DNA of 64,000 nt, taken from contig NZ_NJGY01000004.1 in NCBI RefSeq assembly GCF_002250505.1, positions 299,672 through 363,671 of the forward strand, in the 5' to 3' direction. A program made the position numbers and the translations under genes. This stretch comes from Janthinobacterium sp. PC23-8 (GTDB lineage Bacteria > Pseudomonadota > Gammaproteobacteria > Burkholderiales > Burkholderiaceae_D). Position 1 is the first letter of the stretch. Each line of letters begins with the position of its first letter. Positions 46,577 through 55,084 of this stretch are shown here, one piece after another. The notes below the pieces were generated by a model that ran no database searches, was not told where the DNA came from, and saw only the letters and a program-made list of their open reading frames with translations.

Positions 46577-47263
46577 ATGGATATGAACGATGATTTCAAG
46601 GTAATTGCCGATCTGAATCTGGACGCAATCAAAGTCAAACTGATGCACCTGGAATCCGGCGAAGGCTGGAGCCTGGAAAAGGCCAATGCGGTGGAGTTCG
46701 AATACCGCCGCTTCCTGATCCTGATGAAGCAGTTTCCCGACGAGGAAACGGCGCCATTGATGGATGTGGACACCTTCTGGCACTACCATATCCTCGACAC
46801 CCTGAAATACGCAGCCGATTGCGAACAGGTGTTCGGCTACTTTCTGCATCACTTCCCGTATATCGGCTTGCGCGGCGAAGACGACGAAGCGGCCCACGCG
46901 CGCGTGGGCGAGCGCATGAAGCAGTTGTATGAGCAGACCTTCGGCGAAGACTATGTGCGCGCCGAAACCGCCTTTTCGGGACGGGCGGTGCAAGCGGCGT
47001 TTTCCGGGCGTGCGGTGCAGGCGGCGTTTTCGGGACGGGCGGTGCAAGCAGCGTTTTCCGGACGGGCGGTGCAAGCGGCCTTTTCCGGGCGCGCGGTGCA
47101 GGCAGCGTTTTCGGGACGGGCAACTGGTGCCGTCACGGCGTTTTCCGGCGCGGCAACCCCGCTCAGCGCGGCGCTGATCGCCACGTCGGACGCAGCGTTT
47201 GCCGCTGGCGACGTCAAGCGTTTCTATGTCGATAGGCCGGTGTTGCGCCAGGACATAGCCTAA
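46577..47263 (+). CDS. WHxH-motif protein with nine-residue tandem repeats
   Basis: A 228-residue protein in two parts. Residues 1-130 form a helical domain with DVDTFWHYHILDT (W68-H71) and GYFLHHFPYIG, resembling the glycine-rich-domain-containing (GRDP/PF07173-like) proteins. Residues 132-185 are AFSGRAVQA five times in a row plus one degenerate copy (AFSGRATGA), then VTAFSGAAT. The last about 40 residues are Ala-rich and end VLRQDIA. There is no signal peptide. The family assignment is moderate; role unknown. It is transcribed alone between the CHASE kinase and a small HTH gene. Confidence 0.75.
   Translation: MDMNDDFKVIADLNLDAIKVKLMHLESGEGWSLEKANAVEFEYRRFLILMKQFPDEETAPLMDVDTFWHYHILDTLKYAADCEQVFGYFLHHFPYIGLRGEDDEAAHARVGERMKQLYEQTFGEDYVRAETAFSGRAVQAAFSGRAVQAAFSGRAVQAAFSGRAVQAAFSGRAVQAAFSGRATGAVTAFSGAATPLSAALIATSDAAFAAGDVKRFYVDRPVLRQDIA
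46970..47131 (+). repeat. Six in-frame 27-base tandem repeats
   Basis: Units start at 46970, 46997, 47024, 47051, 47078 and 47105. Units 1-5 encode exactly AFSGRAVQA; all base differences between them are at third codon positions (Ala, Ser, Gly, Arg, Gln and Ala codons). Unit 6 diverges in its last four codons. Confidence 0.95.
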
Positions 47264-47320
47264 AGGCGGATGGCGGATTCACCATCGCGGCTGCCGCACG
47301 CGGCAAGCCTGTCTGAAACC

Positions 47321-47348
47321 CAGACGGCAGCTCTCAGTTTGCCGTCTG
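47321..47348. terminator. Hairpin between convergent genes
   Basis: CAGACGGCA (47321-47329) pairs with TGCCGTCTG (47340-47348) around a 10-base loop. It lies between the repeat-protein gene and the convergent HTH gene; there is no clear T run. Confidence 0.5.
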
Positions 47349-47358
47349 TCCGGCGTTA

Positions 47359-47598
47359 TCAGGCCGCCATCAGTTCGCGCAGTTCGCGAATGCTGAAGTC
47401 GCTGATTTCGTGCATGCGGATCAGGATGGTGGCGCCGATCGGCAGGGTGTTGTGACGAATCTTGCTGATCACGGGCGGCGCCACTTCCAGCGCACGCGAC
47501 AGGGCCGCGTCGTTTTTCAGCTGCAGCTTGTCGATGATGGCATCGAGCACGCGGTTAGGGTTGTAGGTAGGCAGGGAGGTAATTTGTTTGAGAGACAT
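47359..47598 (-). CDS. Small HTH (Cro/CI-like) DNA-binding protein
   Basis: A 79-residue protein, mostly a helix-turn-helix: LQLKNDAALSRALEVAPPVISKIRHNTLPIG reads as the two helices and following turn of the XRE/Cro type, then a C-terminal helix FSIRELRELM. Likely a transcriptional regulator or a component of a small stand-alone switch. AT-rich sequence upstream carries an inverted repeat that may be its operator. Confidence 0.75.
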   Translation of the reverse strand: MSLKQITSLPTYNPNRVLDAIIDKLQLKNDAALSRALEVAPPVISKIRHNTLPIGATILIRMHEISDFSIRELRELMAA

Positions 47599-47739
47599 GG
47601 TGAGAAATCCGTACTTGTTGTATTAATGCAAAAAAAGACTGGTCGTCGCTTTTGCGCTAATTCAGGGTCAACACACTAAAAAGCGCCATTGCTTGTGCGG
47701 CTTTTAGCCGACAGGCAATATAATACACTTATTTGTTGA

Positions 47740-47763
47740 TTTTTGCTTAACTCAAAGCAAAAA
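47740..47763. promoter_or_regulatory. Inverted repeat upstream of the HTH gene
   Basis: TTTTTGCTT (47740-47748) and AAGCAAAAA (47755-47763) are perfect inverted arms around AACTCA. It lies about 140 bases upstream of the HTH start in a 239-base AT-rich intergenic region (47599-47837). An operator or a small terminator are both possible. Confidence 0.4.
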
Positions 47764-47837
47764 TGTGACAATTGAAGAGAATTTGCGCGTTTGGAATGTG
47801 TTAGAGGATAACTCAAAACCGTTTGCTTTGCTGGAAG

Positions 47838-48095
47838 TCATCCATTTTTGGCAAATTGAAGGCTGTCATCGAGATAGCAGGCCAGCAGCAGCAAGGCGCC
47901 CAGCCAGGCCAGGTCGACGGACAAGCGCCAGCCCTGCAGCGCGATGCTGGCCGGACTGGAAGGCGTGAGGTGGCCGTGGCGTCCTGCCAGCTGGCGCCGG
48001 ATTTCTTCGGGCGCCGGCGGCGGCTGGCGTGCATGCAGGCGCCGCCGCATGTAGGCGCGCACCTGCTCCTTGCTTGGCTGGTTCACTCCGGGCAT
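47838..48095 (-). CDS. Small single-pass membrane protein of unknown function
   Basis: An 85-residue protein. The N-terminal half is basic (QVRAYMRRRLHARQPPPAPEEIRRQL) and the C-terminal part has one hydrophobic helix (VDLAWLGALLLLACYL). The start at 48095 (MPGVNQPSKE) is a judgement; no strong ribosome site is seen. The lack of a known family makes this moderate. Confidence 0.5.
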   Translation of the reverse strand: MPGVNQPSKEQVRAYMRRRLHARQPPPAPEEIRRQLAGRHGHLTPSSPASIALQGWRLSVDLAWLGALLLLACYLDDSLQFAKNG

Positions 48096-48241
48096 GGCAT
48101 GCTGCCGCCAGCCTGGCGGCACTCGGGGAGAAAGGAAAGTGATCGTCGCATGACGGCCACCATAGCGCCGGCAAGGCGCAGCGCGTTTGCGCCAGCTCAA
48201 TCGAGCATCGGCATGGACCGGGCGCCGGGGGCCGGCTTGGC

Positions 48242-48502
48242 TTACTTGTTCTTCTGGCGCACGCGCTGCTGTTGTTTTTCCTGCGTTTGCTGGCGGTTCT
48301 GCTTGCGCTCGTACAAGGTGACGGCGTCTTTCCTGGCCTGCTCCACCGTGCGCATGGCTTCGTGGTCGTCGTGCGGCACGAAAAATTCGGCGTCCTGGGC
48401 CGCCATGACCAGTTTGATGGCGGCCTCATCGTCGAGGTCATACAGTTCCGTCAGGACAGTGGTGACTTCGTCCAGGAATGCTTCGTAGGTCAGGGTGCTC
48501 AT
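48242..48502 (-). CDS. Small acidic helical protein of unknown function
   Basis: An 86-residue soluble protein: acidic N-terminal half (FLDEVTTVLTELYDLDDEAAIKLV) and a Gln/Lys/Arg-rich C-terminal helix (RKQNRQQTQEKQQQRVRQKNK). AAGGATC lies before the ATG. Family unrecognised. Confidence 0.65.
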   Translation of the reverse strand: MSTLTYEAFLDEVTTVLTELYDLDDEAAIKLVMAAQDAEFFVPHDDHEAMRTVEQARKDAVTLYERKQNRQQTQEKQQQRVRQKNK

Positions 48503-48585
48503 GGTGATCCTTAGGTAGTCAGGCGCGCGGCAGACAGGCCAGGCAAGCTGGCGGCCTGTGAAAAATGCGAAAACAACCGGGCATT

Positions 48586-49497
48586 TTAACTGATGCCGGC
48601 CTTGCCGTCAGTGAGCATTTGCAAGGCGTCCGCCACGCGCACGTAGCGCAGGCGCACGCCGAGCTCGCGCTTCATGCGGCCATTGTCCAGGCGCCGCGAT
48701 TCGGACATGAACGACAGCAGCATCGGCGTGACCCGCTGCCTGAGCTCTTCACGCGGCAGGCGCGGCGGGCGCGCCAGGCCGAAGGCGTCGGCCACCGCAT
48801 CGAAATACGCCGCCATCTTCATGTCACTGTCATCGCTGGCGTGGTAGACGCGCCCGCCCGCCCGCATGCGCCACAGCGCGCGTTCGACGATGCGCGCCAG
48901 GTCGTCGGCATGGATGTGATTGGTATACACATCATCGCCTTCGTTCAGCGCCGGCGTACCTTCGTGCAAGCGTTTGAGCGGCAGGCGGTCGGCCGCATAG
49001 ATGCCGGGCACGCGCAAAATCGCCAGCCGCGCGGCGCGGCGCGCGCCCCAGGCGCGCAGCACCGTTTCGGCGTCCAGGCGGCGCCGGGCGCGCGCATTCG
49101 ACGGCGCCGGCGTGCGCGTTTCGTCGATCAGGGCGCCGCCGCAATCGCCGTAGACGCCGCTGGTGCTCACATATACCAGACGCGCACGCTCAGGTAAAAT
49201 GGCGGCCAGATTGCGCGTGCGCCGGTCCAGCAGGCCGCTAGCCTGCGGCGGCGCCAGGTGCACGACCCAGGGCGCCATGCCGGCCAGCCGGCGCAGGCTG
49301 GCGCGGTCGTCGAGGTCAGCCACGATGGGCACGGCGCCGGCGGCGCGCAGAGCGGCGCAACGGCCGGGCTGGCTGGTGACGGCAAACACGCGAAAACGCG
49401 CCGCTAGCTGCGGCAACAAACGCATGCCGACATCGCCACAGCCCAGTATCAGCAGGCGCGGCAAGCCCAGCGGTTTGCGCAAAGAAAGCTTCAACAT
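48586..49497 (-). CDS. NAD-dependent epimerase/dehydratase-type SDR protein
   Basis: A 303-residue extended-SDR protein. The nucleotide-binding loop is LILGCGDVGMRLLPQL; the catalytic-type region is VYVSTSGVYGDCGG (Ser and Tyr), but a YxxxK triad is not obvious. It resembles YeeZ-like proteins. Much longer frames upstream are shadows of the reductase gene; the start at 49497 follows GAGGTG. It diverges from the ferredoxin reductase across 21 bases. Confidence 0.82.
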   Translation of the reverse strand: MLKLSLRKPLGLPRLLILGCGDVGMRLLPQLAARFRVFAVTSQPGRCAALRAAGAVPIVADLDDRASLRRLAGMAPWVVHLAPPQASGLLDRRTRNLAAILPERARLVYVSTSGVYGDCGGALIDETRTPAPSNARARRRLDAETVLRAWGARRAARLAILRVPGIYAADRLPLKRLHEGTPALNEGDDVYTNHIHADDLARIVERALWRMRAGGRVYHASDDSDMKMAAYFDAVADAFGLARPPRLPREELRQRVTPMLLSFMSESRRLDNGRMKRELGVRLRYVRVADALQMLTDGKAGIS

Positions 49498-49518
49498 ATT
49501 TTTCACCTCAAGGATTGT

Positions 49519-50544
49519 ATGACTTTTCAAGTTACTGTTCAGCCCAGCGGCCACCAATTCAACTGCGAAGCGGACGAAACGGTGCTGGCGGCGGCGATCC
49601 GCGCCGGCGTGGGCTTGCCTTACGGCTGCAAAAATGGCGCCTGCGGTTCCTGCAAGGGCAAGGTCGTGTCCGGCAGCGTACAGCACAAGGCGCACCAGCA
49701 GCGCGCCCTGACGCCCGAAGAAGAAGCTACCGGCATGTCGCTGTTCTGTTGCGCCACAACGCAAGGCGACCTGGTCATCGAGGCGCGCGAAGTAGCCGGC
49801 AGCAGCGATTACCCGATCAGGAAAATGCCGTCGCGCGTGACCACCCTGGAAAAAGTCGCGCCCGACGTGATGGTTCTGACCCTGCAGTTGCCGGCCGCCG
49901 AACACCTGCAGTACCGCGCCGGACAGTATATCGAATTCATGCTGCGCGACGGCAAGCGGCGTTCCTACAGCATGGCCAACGCGCCACAGGACGGCGGACC
50001 AGTCACCCTGCATATACGCCACCTGCCCGGCGGCCTGTTCACCGACCAGGTATTTACTACCATGAAGGAGCGCGACATCCTGCGCTTCGAAGGCCCCTTG
50101 GGCACCTTCTTCCTGCGCGACGACTCCGACAAGCCGGTGGTGCTGCTGGCCTCCGGCACCGGCTTTGCGCCGCTGAAAGCCATCGTCGAGCACATGATCC
50201 ACGCGCGGTCGACACGCCCCATCACCCTGTACTGGGGCGCGCGCCGCCCGCACGATCTGTACATGGATGGTCTGTGCCGCCAGTGGGCGGCCGACTTGCC
50301 ACAGTTCACCTATGTACCTGTGGTATCGGATGCGCTGCCGGAAGACGCCTGGCAGGGCCGCAGCGGTTTCGTGCACCAGGCGGTGATCGCCGACCTGCCC
50401 GACCTGTCCGGCTACCAGGTCTATGCCTGCGGCGCGCCGGTGATGGTCGACTCGGCCAAGCGGGATTTCGTGCAGCAATGCAGTTTGCCCGACGAAGAGT
50501 TCTACGCCGACGCCTTTAACACCGAGGCTGACCTGGCCAAATAA
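49519..50544 (+). CDS. 2Fe-2S ferredoxin-linked flavin reductase (CDP-6-deoxy-glucoseen reductase-like)
   Basis: A 341-residue protein: N-terminal plant-type 2Fe-2S domain with C37, C42, C45 and a fourth Cys at 77 or 78 (CKNGACGSC, FCC), an FAD domain (RRSYSMAN) and an NAD domain (GTGFAPLKA, YACGAPVMVD). It passes electrons from NAD(P)H to an unknown acceptor. In these bacteria such reductases are annotated as AscD-like; no sugar cluster is present here, so the role is open. Confidence 0.87.
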   Translation: MTFQVTVQPSGHQFNCEADETVLAAAIRAGVGLPYGCKNGACGSCKGKVVSGSVQHKAHQQRALTPEEEATGMSLFCCATTQGDLVIEAREVAGSSDYPIRKMPSRVTTLEKVAPDVMVLTLQLPAAEHLQYRAGQYIEFMLRDGKRRSYSMANAPQDGGPVTLHIRHLPGGLFTDQVFTTMKERDILRFEGPLGTFFLRDDSDKPVVLLASGTGFAPLKAIVEHMIHARSTRPITLYWGARRPHDLYMDGLCRQWAADLPQFTYVPVVSDALPEDAWQGRSGFVHQAVIADLPDLSGYQVYACGAPVMVDSAKRDFVQQCSLPDEEFYADAFNTEADLAK

Positions 50545-50611
50545 CGCCATCCGGAGTACAGGGCGGCACGGCCGCCCCGGCCCGCCCCTGCCCTACCACT
50601 GGAAAGTCTGC

Positions 50612-51883
50612 ATGTCCACAGCAATCTCCGGCAACGGCTTCAGTGTCCTGCGCCACCGCAATTTCGCCTTCTATCTGTCCGCCCGCGTGCTGGGCACCCT
50701 GGCCGTCCAGATGCAAAGCGTGGCCATCGGCTGGCAGGTCTACCAGATGACGGGCAGCCTGTTCGACCTGGGCCTGATCGGCCTGGCGCAATTCGCGCCC
50801 TTCCTGGTGCTGATTTTGCCGGCCGGCCATATCGCCGACCGCTACAACCGCCGCAACATCATCGCCTGGTGCCTGACGGCGCAACTGGCCTGCGCGCTGG
50901 CCCTGCTGGCGTTTACCATTGCGGGGCTGGCCATGGTCTGGCCCGTGTTCGCGGTGCTGGTGCTGTTCGGCAGCGGGCGCGCCTTCATGATGCCGGCCAC
51001 GCAGGCGGTGCTGGTCAACATGGTGCCAAAGGAAAGCTTCAGCCGGGCCCTCGCGCTCAGTTCGTCCAGTTCGCATATCGCCATCATCCTCGGCCCCACA
51101 CTCGGCGGCCTGCTGTATATCTTCGGCCCCAAGGTGGTGTATCTGATCGCCTCGGCGCTGCTGGTGCTGTCGGTGCTGCTGATGCGCGCCACCACGCCGG
51201 CGCCGCAAGTCGTCAGGCGCGAGCCGGTCAGCTGGTCGACCCTGCTCGAGGGCCTGCGTTTCGTCTGGTCGCGCCCCATCATGCTGGGCGCCATCTCGCT
51301 CGACCTGTTCGCCGTGCTGTTCGGCGGCGCGACCGCCCTCTTGCCGGCGCTGGCGCACGATGTGCTGCAGATCGGCCCGACCGGCCTGGGGCTGCTGCGC
51401 ACGGCGCCCGGCATGGGCGCGGCCGTCTGCTCGGTCGCACTGGCGTTTTATCCGATCACGCGCCGGGTTGGCGCCTGGATGTTCGGCGGCGTGGCCGTGT
51501 TCGGCCTGGGCACCATCGTGCTCGGCTCGACCACCACATTCCTGGTGGCGCTGGTGGCGCTGTTCCTGATGGGCGCCGGCGACATGGTCAGCGTGTATAT
51601 CCGCCACCTGCTGGTGCAATATGAAACCCCGGACGAAATCCGCGGCAGGGTCAGCGCCGTCAATTCCGTATTTATCGGCGCCTCGAACGAGCTGGGCGAA
51701 TTTGAATCGGGGGTCACGGCCGGCTGGTTCGGCCTGGTGCGCGCAGTGCTGTTCGGCGGCGCCGCCACCCTGGCCGTGACCGGCATCTGGGCAGTGTTGT
51801 TCCCGGTGCTGTCGCGCATGGACCGCTTCCCCCACCACGAAAAGGAAGAGGCCGCCAAAACAGCCGCCGGCAAGGCCGCATAA
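50612..51883 (+). CDS. MFS transporter (EntS/bacilysin-exporter type)
   Basis: A 423-residue, 12-segment transporter. The loop motif is HIADRYNRRNI between helices 2 and 3. The pattern NFAFYLSARVLGTLAVQMQSVAIGWQVYQMTGS is typical of the EntS-like group. Substrate unknown. The downstream DUF1345 gene starts 41 bases later. Confidence 0.86.
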   Translation: MSTAISGNGFSVLRHRNFAFYLSARVLGTLAVQMQSVAIGWQVYQMTGSLFDLGLIGLAQFAPFLVLILPAGHIADRYNRRNIIAWCLTAQLACALALLAFTIAGLAMVWPVFAVLVLFGSGRAFMMPATQAVLVNMVPKESFSRALALSSSSSHIAIILGPTLGGLLYIFGPKVVYLIASALLVLSVLLMRATTPAPQVVRREPVSWSTLLEGLRFVWSRPIMLGAISLDLFAVLFGGATALLPALAHDVLQIGPTGLGLLRTAPGMGAAVCSVALAFYPITRRVGAWMFGGVAVFGLGTIVLGSTTTFLVALVALFLMGAGDMVSVYIRHLLVQYETPDEIRGRVSAVNSVFIGASNELGEFESGVTAGWFGLVRAVLFGGAATLAVTGIWAVLFPVLSRMDRFPHHEKEEAAKTAAGKAA

Positions 51884-51923
51884 GGACTACCATGTGCGCT
51901 CTTCCACTACGCCGGCTTGCATC

Positions 51924-52589
51924 ATGAAACTATCCCTGCCCTTCCACGGCTTTGTGCGCAGCCGTCCCCACCTGAGCCTGGCCATCGTGATCGGCGTGGC
52001 GGCCGGCGTGCTGCTGCCGTCAAGCTGGGCGCCGATGACCCGAGTGCTGACGGCATGGAATGTTGCCGTCTGGCTGTATCTGGTGACGATGGGCGCGATG
52101 ATGGTGCAGGCCAACCATCACAAGGTCAGACAGATGGCCAGGCGCCAGGACGAGCGGGCGTCGATGGTGCTGTGCGCGCTGTCGGTGGCGTCCGTGATGA
52201 GTTTGCTGGCCATTTTCTCGCAGCTGTCCTCGATCAAGAGCATGGGCGAGGAACAGCGCGCGCTGCACTATGGCCTGACCATCCTGACCCTGGTCGGCTC
52301 GTGGTTCCTGGTCGGCACCCTGTTCTGCTTTCACTACGCCCACCTGTATTACCGCGCCGAGGCCGATCGACGGCCTTTGAGATTTCCCGACGACGAGCAG
52401 GAACCCGACTACTGGGACTTCCTGTATTTCGCCTTTACGCTGGCGGTGGCGGTGCAGACCTCGGACGTGACGGTGCAGACGCGCATGATGCGCCAGATCG
52501 TGCTGGGCCAGTCGATACTGAGCTTTTTCTTCAACCTGGTGGTGCTGGGCCTGTCGATCAATATCGCGGCCGGCCTGATCAACAACTGA
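51924..52589 (+). CDS. DUF1345 family membrane protein
   Basis: A 221-residue membrane protein with about five to six hydrophobic segments and the family blocks HYGLTILTLVGSWFLVGTLF, HYAHLYY and YWDFLYFAFTLAVAVQTSDV. Function unknown. The start at 51924 is chosen over 51894 because it gives the usual N-terminus. Confidence 0.83.
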   Translation: MKLSLPFHGFVRSRPHLSLAIVIGVAAGVLLPSSWAPMTRVLTAWNVAVWLYLVTMGAMMVQANHHKVRQMARRQDERASMVLCALSVASVMSLLAIFSQLSSIKSMGEEQRALHYGLTILTLVGSWFLVGTLFCFHYAHLYYRAEADRRPLRFPDDEQEPDYWDFLYFAFTLAVAVQTSDVTVQTRMMRQIVLGQSILSFFFNLVVLGLSINIAAGLINN

Positions 52590-52767
52590 ATCACTTGACC
52601 TGGCTGAACCGTTAAGCCCCACTTAATTGTACGGCGCCCTTGAAATCGCGCAAACAGGAGTAAGATAAGTCTCATGCAACGGTCAATGACAGGCAAGCGC
52701 CGCGCCAGTGACCGGGCACAGCATGACGCCCGTGTTGGGTTTTTTTCGAATTGACAGGAGATAGCAT

Positions 52768-53145
52768 ATGCAAATCAATATTCAAACCGACAGCACCATC
52801 GCCAACAACGCTGGACTGAACGAACATGTGCAATCCGTACTGGAAGCAGCGCTGAGCCGTTTCCGCGATAACATCACCCGCATCGAAGTCCACCTGAGCG
52901 ACTCCAATGGCCCCAAAAGCGGCGCGGACGATATCCGCTGCGTGATGGAAGCGCGCGTGGCCGGCTACCAGCCGATCGCCGTGACCGAGCAGAACGCCTC
53001 GGTACACCAGTCGGTCAGCGGCGCCACCGACAAACTGAAACGCGCCATCGACAGCGCACTGGGCCGCCTGCAGGACAGCAAACGCCACGCCACCGGCAAG
53101 CATGCCGTGAATGAAACGGCGGATGTCGAAGAAGCCGCCGAATAA
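52768..53145 (+). CDS. Ribosome hibernation factor of the HPF/RaiA family
   Basis: A 125-residue protein of the HPF/RaiA (sigma-54 modulation) family, with MQINIQTDSTIANNAGL and a beta-alpha-beta core ending LKRAIDSALGRLQDSK. These bind the ribosome decoding region and stop translation in stationary phase. GGAGAT lies before the start, and a strong terminator follows. Confidence 0.85.
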   Translation: MQINIQTDSTIANNAGLNEHVQSVLEAALSRFRDNITRIEVHLSDSNGPKSGADDIRCVMEARVAGYQPIAVTEQNASVHQSVSGATDKLKRAIDSALGRLQDSKRHATGKHAVNETADVEEAAE

Positions 53146-53172
53146 TCATCCACTTTTTTCTGAAGAGACCTG

Positions 53173-53203
53173 GGCAGCCGATCAAGGCTGCCTTTGTTTT
53201 TTT
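53173..53203 (+). terminator. Terminator after the hibernation factor gene
   Basis: GGCAGCC (53173-53179) and GGCTGCC (53186-53192) with a six-base loop, then TTTGTTTTTTT. Confidence 0.92.
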
Positions 53204-53285
53204 GCAACACATTTCTAAGGAAACTGCTCGGCATTGGCTTCCAATCCAGCCATAGTCGTTACTCCCAGGAACGCTTTAAGCTATC

Positions 53286-54302
53286 ATGAGGCGCATCGCC
53301 CGCCGCTCGCGTGGCGTCGTCCCTGGAAAGAATATCGTGGAAAACATCGGCAATTTTGGCGCTTCAGGCTGCAACATCGGCGATTTGCAGCTGTTCTCCC
53401 ATGCCGCAGACGACACCACGGCGGCCATGCTGGCGCCTTGCCCGGTGCTGCGGCTTGACGCGGGCGAAGCGCTGAGCGACACCAGCGGCGCCTGCCTGTA
53501 TATCGTGCTGCGCGGCTCGCTGGCCGTGGCGGCCGACACGCATACGGGCATGGACGACGGCACCGTCAGCAAGGTCTTGCCCGGCGAAAGCGTGGGCGAG
53601 CAATCGGTGCTCGATGAAGCGAGCAATCTGGCCGCCATTTCCGCGCTGGAAGAAAGCGATGTGCTGGTGATCGACGCGGTGCTGGTGTGGGAACTGATCG
53701 AACAGTCGAACGGCCTGGCGCGCAACCTGTTGCGGCTGATGTCGTTTCGCATCCGCGCCGCCAACGCCTTGCTGCGCCGACGCCAGAAACTCGGCGAGTT
53801 CTACCGCCAACTGTCGATGGTCGACAGCCTGACAGGCCTGTATAACCGCGCCTGGCTCAACGATTTGCTGCCGAACATGATTGCCACCGCACACGAGAGC
53901 GATGCGCCGCTGTCGCTGGTGATGATAGACCTCGACCATTTCAAGCGTTTCAACGACCAGCACGGCCACCAGGCCGGCGACCAGGCGCTGCGCATCGCCG
54001 CCCAGGTATTGGGCGCGGCCCTGCGGCCGACCGATTTTGCCGTGCGCTATGGCGGCGAAGAAATGATGGTGATTTTGCCCGACACGCATCAGCAACTGGC
54101 TTTGCTGGTGGCCGAACGCCTGTGCGAACGCCTGCGGCAAGCCGTGATTTTCGAGGACCTGCGCTGTCCCCTGCCCCATATCACCGGCTCGTTCGGCGTG
54201 GCCTGCCTGGCGCAGCGCCAGGATGACCAGGGCCTGATCGCCACAGCCGATGCGGCGCTGTACCGCGCCAAGGATGCCGGCCGCAACCGGGTGGCCGTTT
54301 AA
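53286..54302 (+). CDS. Diguanylate cyclase with cyclic-nucleotide-binding-like domain
   Basis: A 338-residue cytoplasmic protein. Residues about 40-150 form a cNMP-binding-like domain (CLYIVLRGSLAVAAD, LPGESVGEQSVLDEA). A coiled helix leads to a GGDEF domain with DSLTGLYNRAWL, the active-site variant GGEEM and an intact RxxD inhibitory site (RPTD) five residues upstream. It probably makes c-di-GMP under control of the sensor domain. A GTG at 53337 has a better ribosome site and may be the true start. Confidence 0.83.
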   Translation: MRRIARRSRGVVPGKNIVENIGNFGASGCNIGDLQLFSHAADDTTAAMLAPCPVLRLDAGEALSDTSGACLYIVLRGSLAVAADTHTGMDDGTVSKVLPGESVGEQSVLDEASNLAAISALEESDVLVIDAVLVWELIEQSNGLARNLLRLMSFRIRAANALLRRRQKLGEFYRQLSMVDSLTGLYNRAWLNDLLPNMIATAHESDAPLSLVMIDLDHFKRFNDQHGHQAGDQALRIAAQVLGAALRPTDFAVRYGGEEMMVILPDTHQQLALLVAERLCERLRQAVIFEDLRCPLPHITGSFGVACLAQRQDDQGLIATADAALYRAKDAGRNRVAV

Positions 54303-54311
54303 GCTGCAGGT

Positions 54312-54926
54312 TCAGGCTGCCGTGTCCGCCTTCTTGCTGCTGTGGGCGGCGACGAAATCGGCGTAGCCTTTCTGCACCAGTTCATGGGTCTTGTCGATAT
54401 TGCCGGCGATATCGCCCTGCAGCACATTCAAGCCTTTGAGGATGTCGCGCGCTTCCGAAAACCCTTTTTCCATGCCACCGGTAATGGTGCCCATGAACTT
54501 TTCCAGGGCGGCATCGTTGTCCATGCCGGGATTTTGTTTCTTGAACGCATCAAAAAAGCCGGTCGACAACGACACGATGCGCTGCGCCGTCGCTTCCGCG
54601 CTATTGTCCTGCGCTGCCGCGTTCTGCACGGCGTCGTCGCCGAAATCGGCTTTCAGCGCCTCGTTGATGCTGGTGATGGCCGATTTGTAGACCAGCGCCA
54701 GCGGATCGTTCTGCGAGCTGATCGAGACATTCATCGAGGCCTGCAAAATGGCGGCATTGAGTTGCAGTTTCGAACGGTCGTTGACGCTCATCTGGGCGTT
54801 GCCACCCTCGGCCTGCCTGACTTTGTCCTCTTTTCCGGCAACGGTGCCGGTGGTGGAACTGGCCGCATTACTGACGGAACTCAGGGAACTGCCGGAATTG
54901 CCGCTTGCAGCGATGGGAATTGACAC
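54312..54926 (-). CDS. DUF5610 domain protein
   Basis: A 204-residue protein with a Ser/Gly-rich N-terminus and a helical DUF5610-like domain (SKLQLNAAILQASMNVSISS, NSAEATAQRIVSLSTGFFDAF, GFSEARDILKGLNVLQGDIA). Function unknown. It converges on the cyclase gene with a 9-base gap. Confidence 0.78.
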   Translation of the reverse strand: MSIPIAASGNSGSSLSSVSNAASSTTGTVAGKEDKVRQAEGGNAQMSVNDRSKLQLNAAILQASMNVSISSQNDPLALVYKSAITSINEALKADFGDDAVQNAAAQDNSAEATAQRIVSLSTGFFDAFKKQNPGMDNDAALEKFMGTITGGMEKGFSEARDILKGLNVLQGDIAGNIDKTHELVQKGYADFVAAHSSKKADTAA

Positions 54927-55084
54927 GATAGGTCTCCTTGAATGGGGAATCTATGACACCATGCGAAAATGCGCCGCACAGCTAAATGCGCCGCACAGCT
55001 GGTGCTCTCTTTGATAGTATCGGCAACTATTCTGAAAACTGAAGCGGCGACTTTTTTTCGCCGCCAACAACGCAAGCACCATCC

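Noticed and set aside
46487-47074. Minus-strand frame with repeated GKRRLHRPS-like peptides
   Set aside because: Because the repeat length divides by three, all frames across it stay open. Base changes fall at third positions of the plus-strand frame only, which supports that frame.
46970-47131. Possible CRISPR array
   Set aside because: The 27-base units abut without spacers and are in frame within a coding gene, so they are protein repeats.
52618-52767. Heat-shock (sigma-32) promoter before the hibernation factor gene
   Set aside because: CTTGAAA is present but no matching CCCCAT-type -10 is at the right distance.
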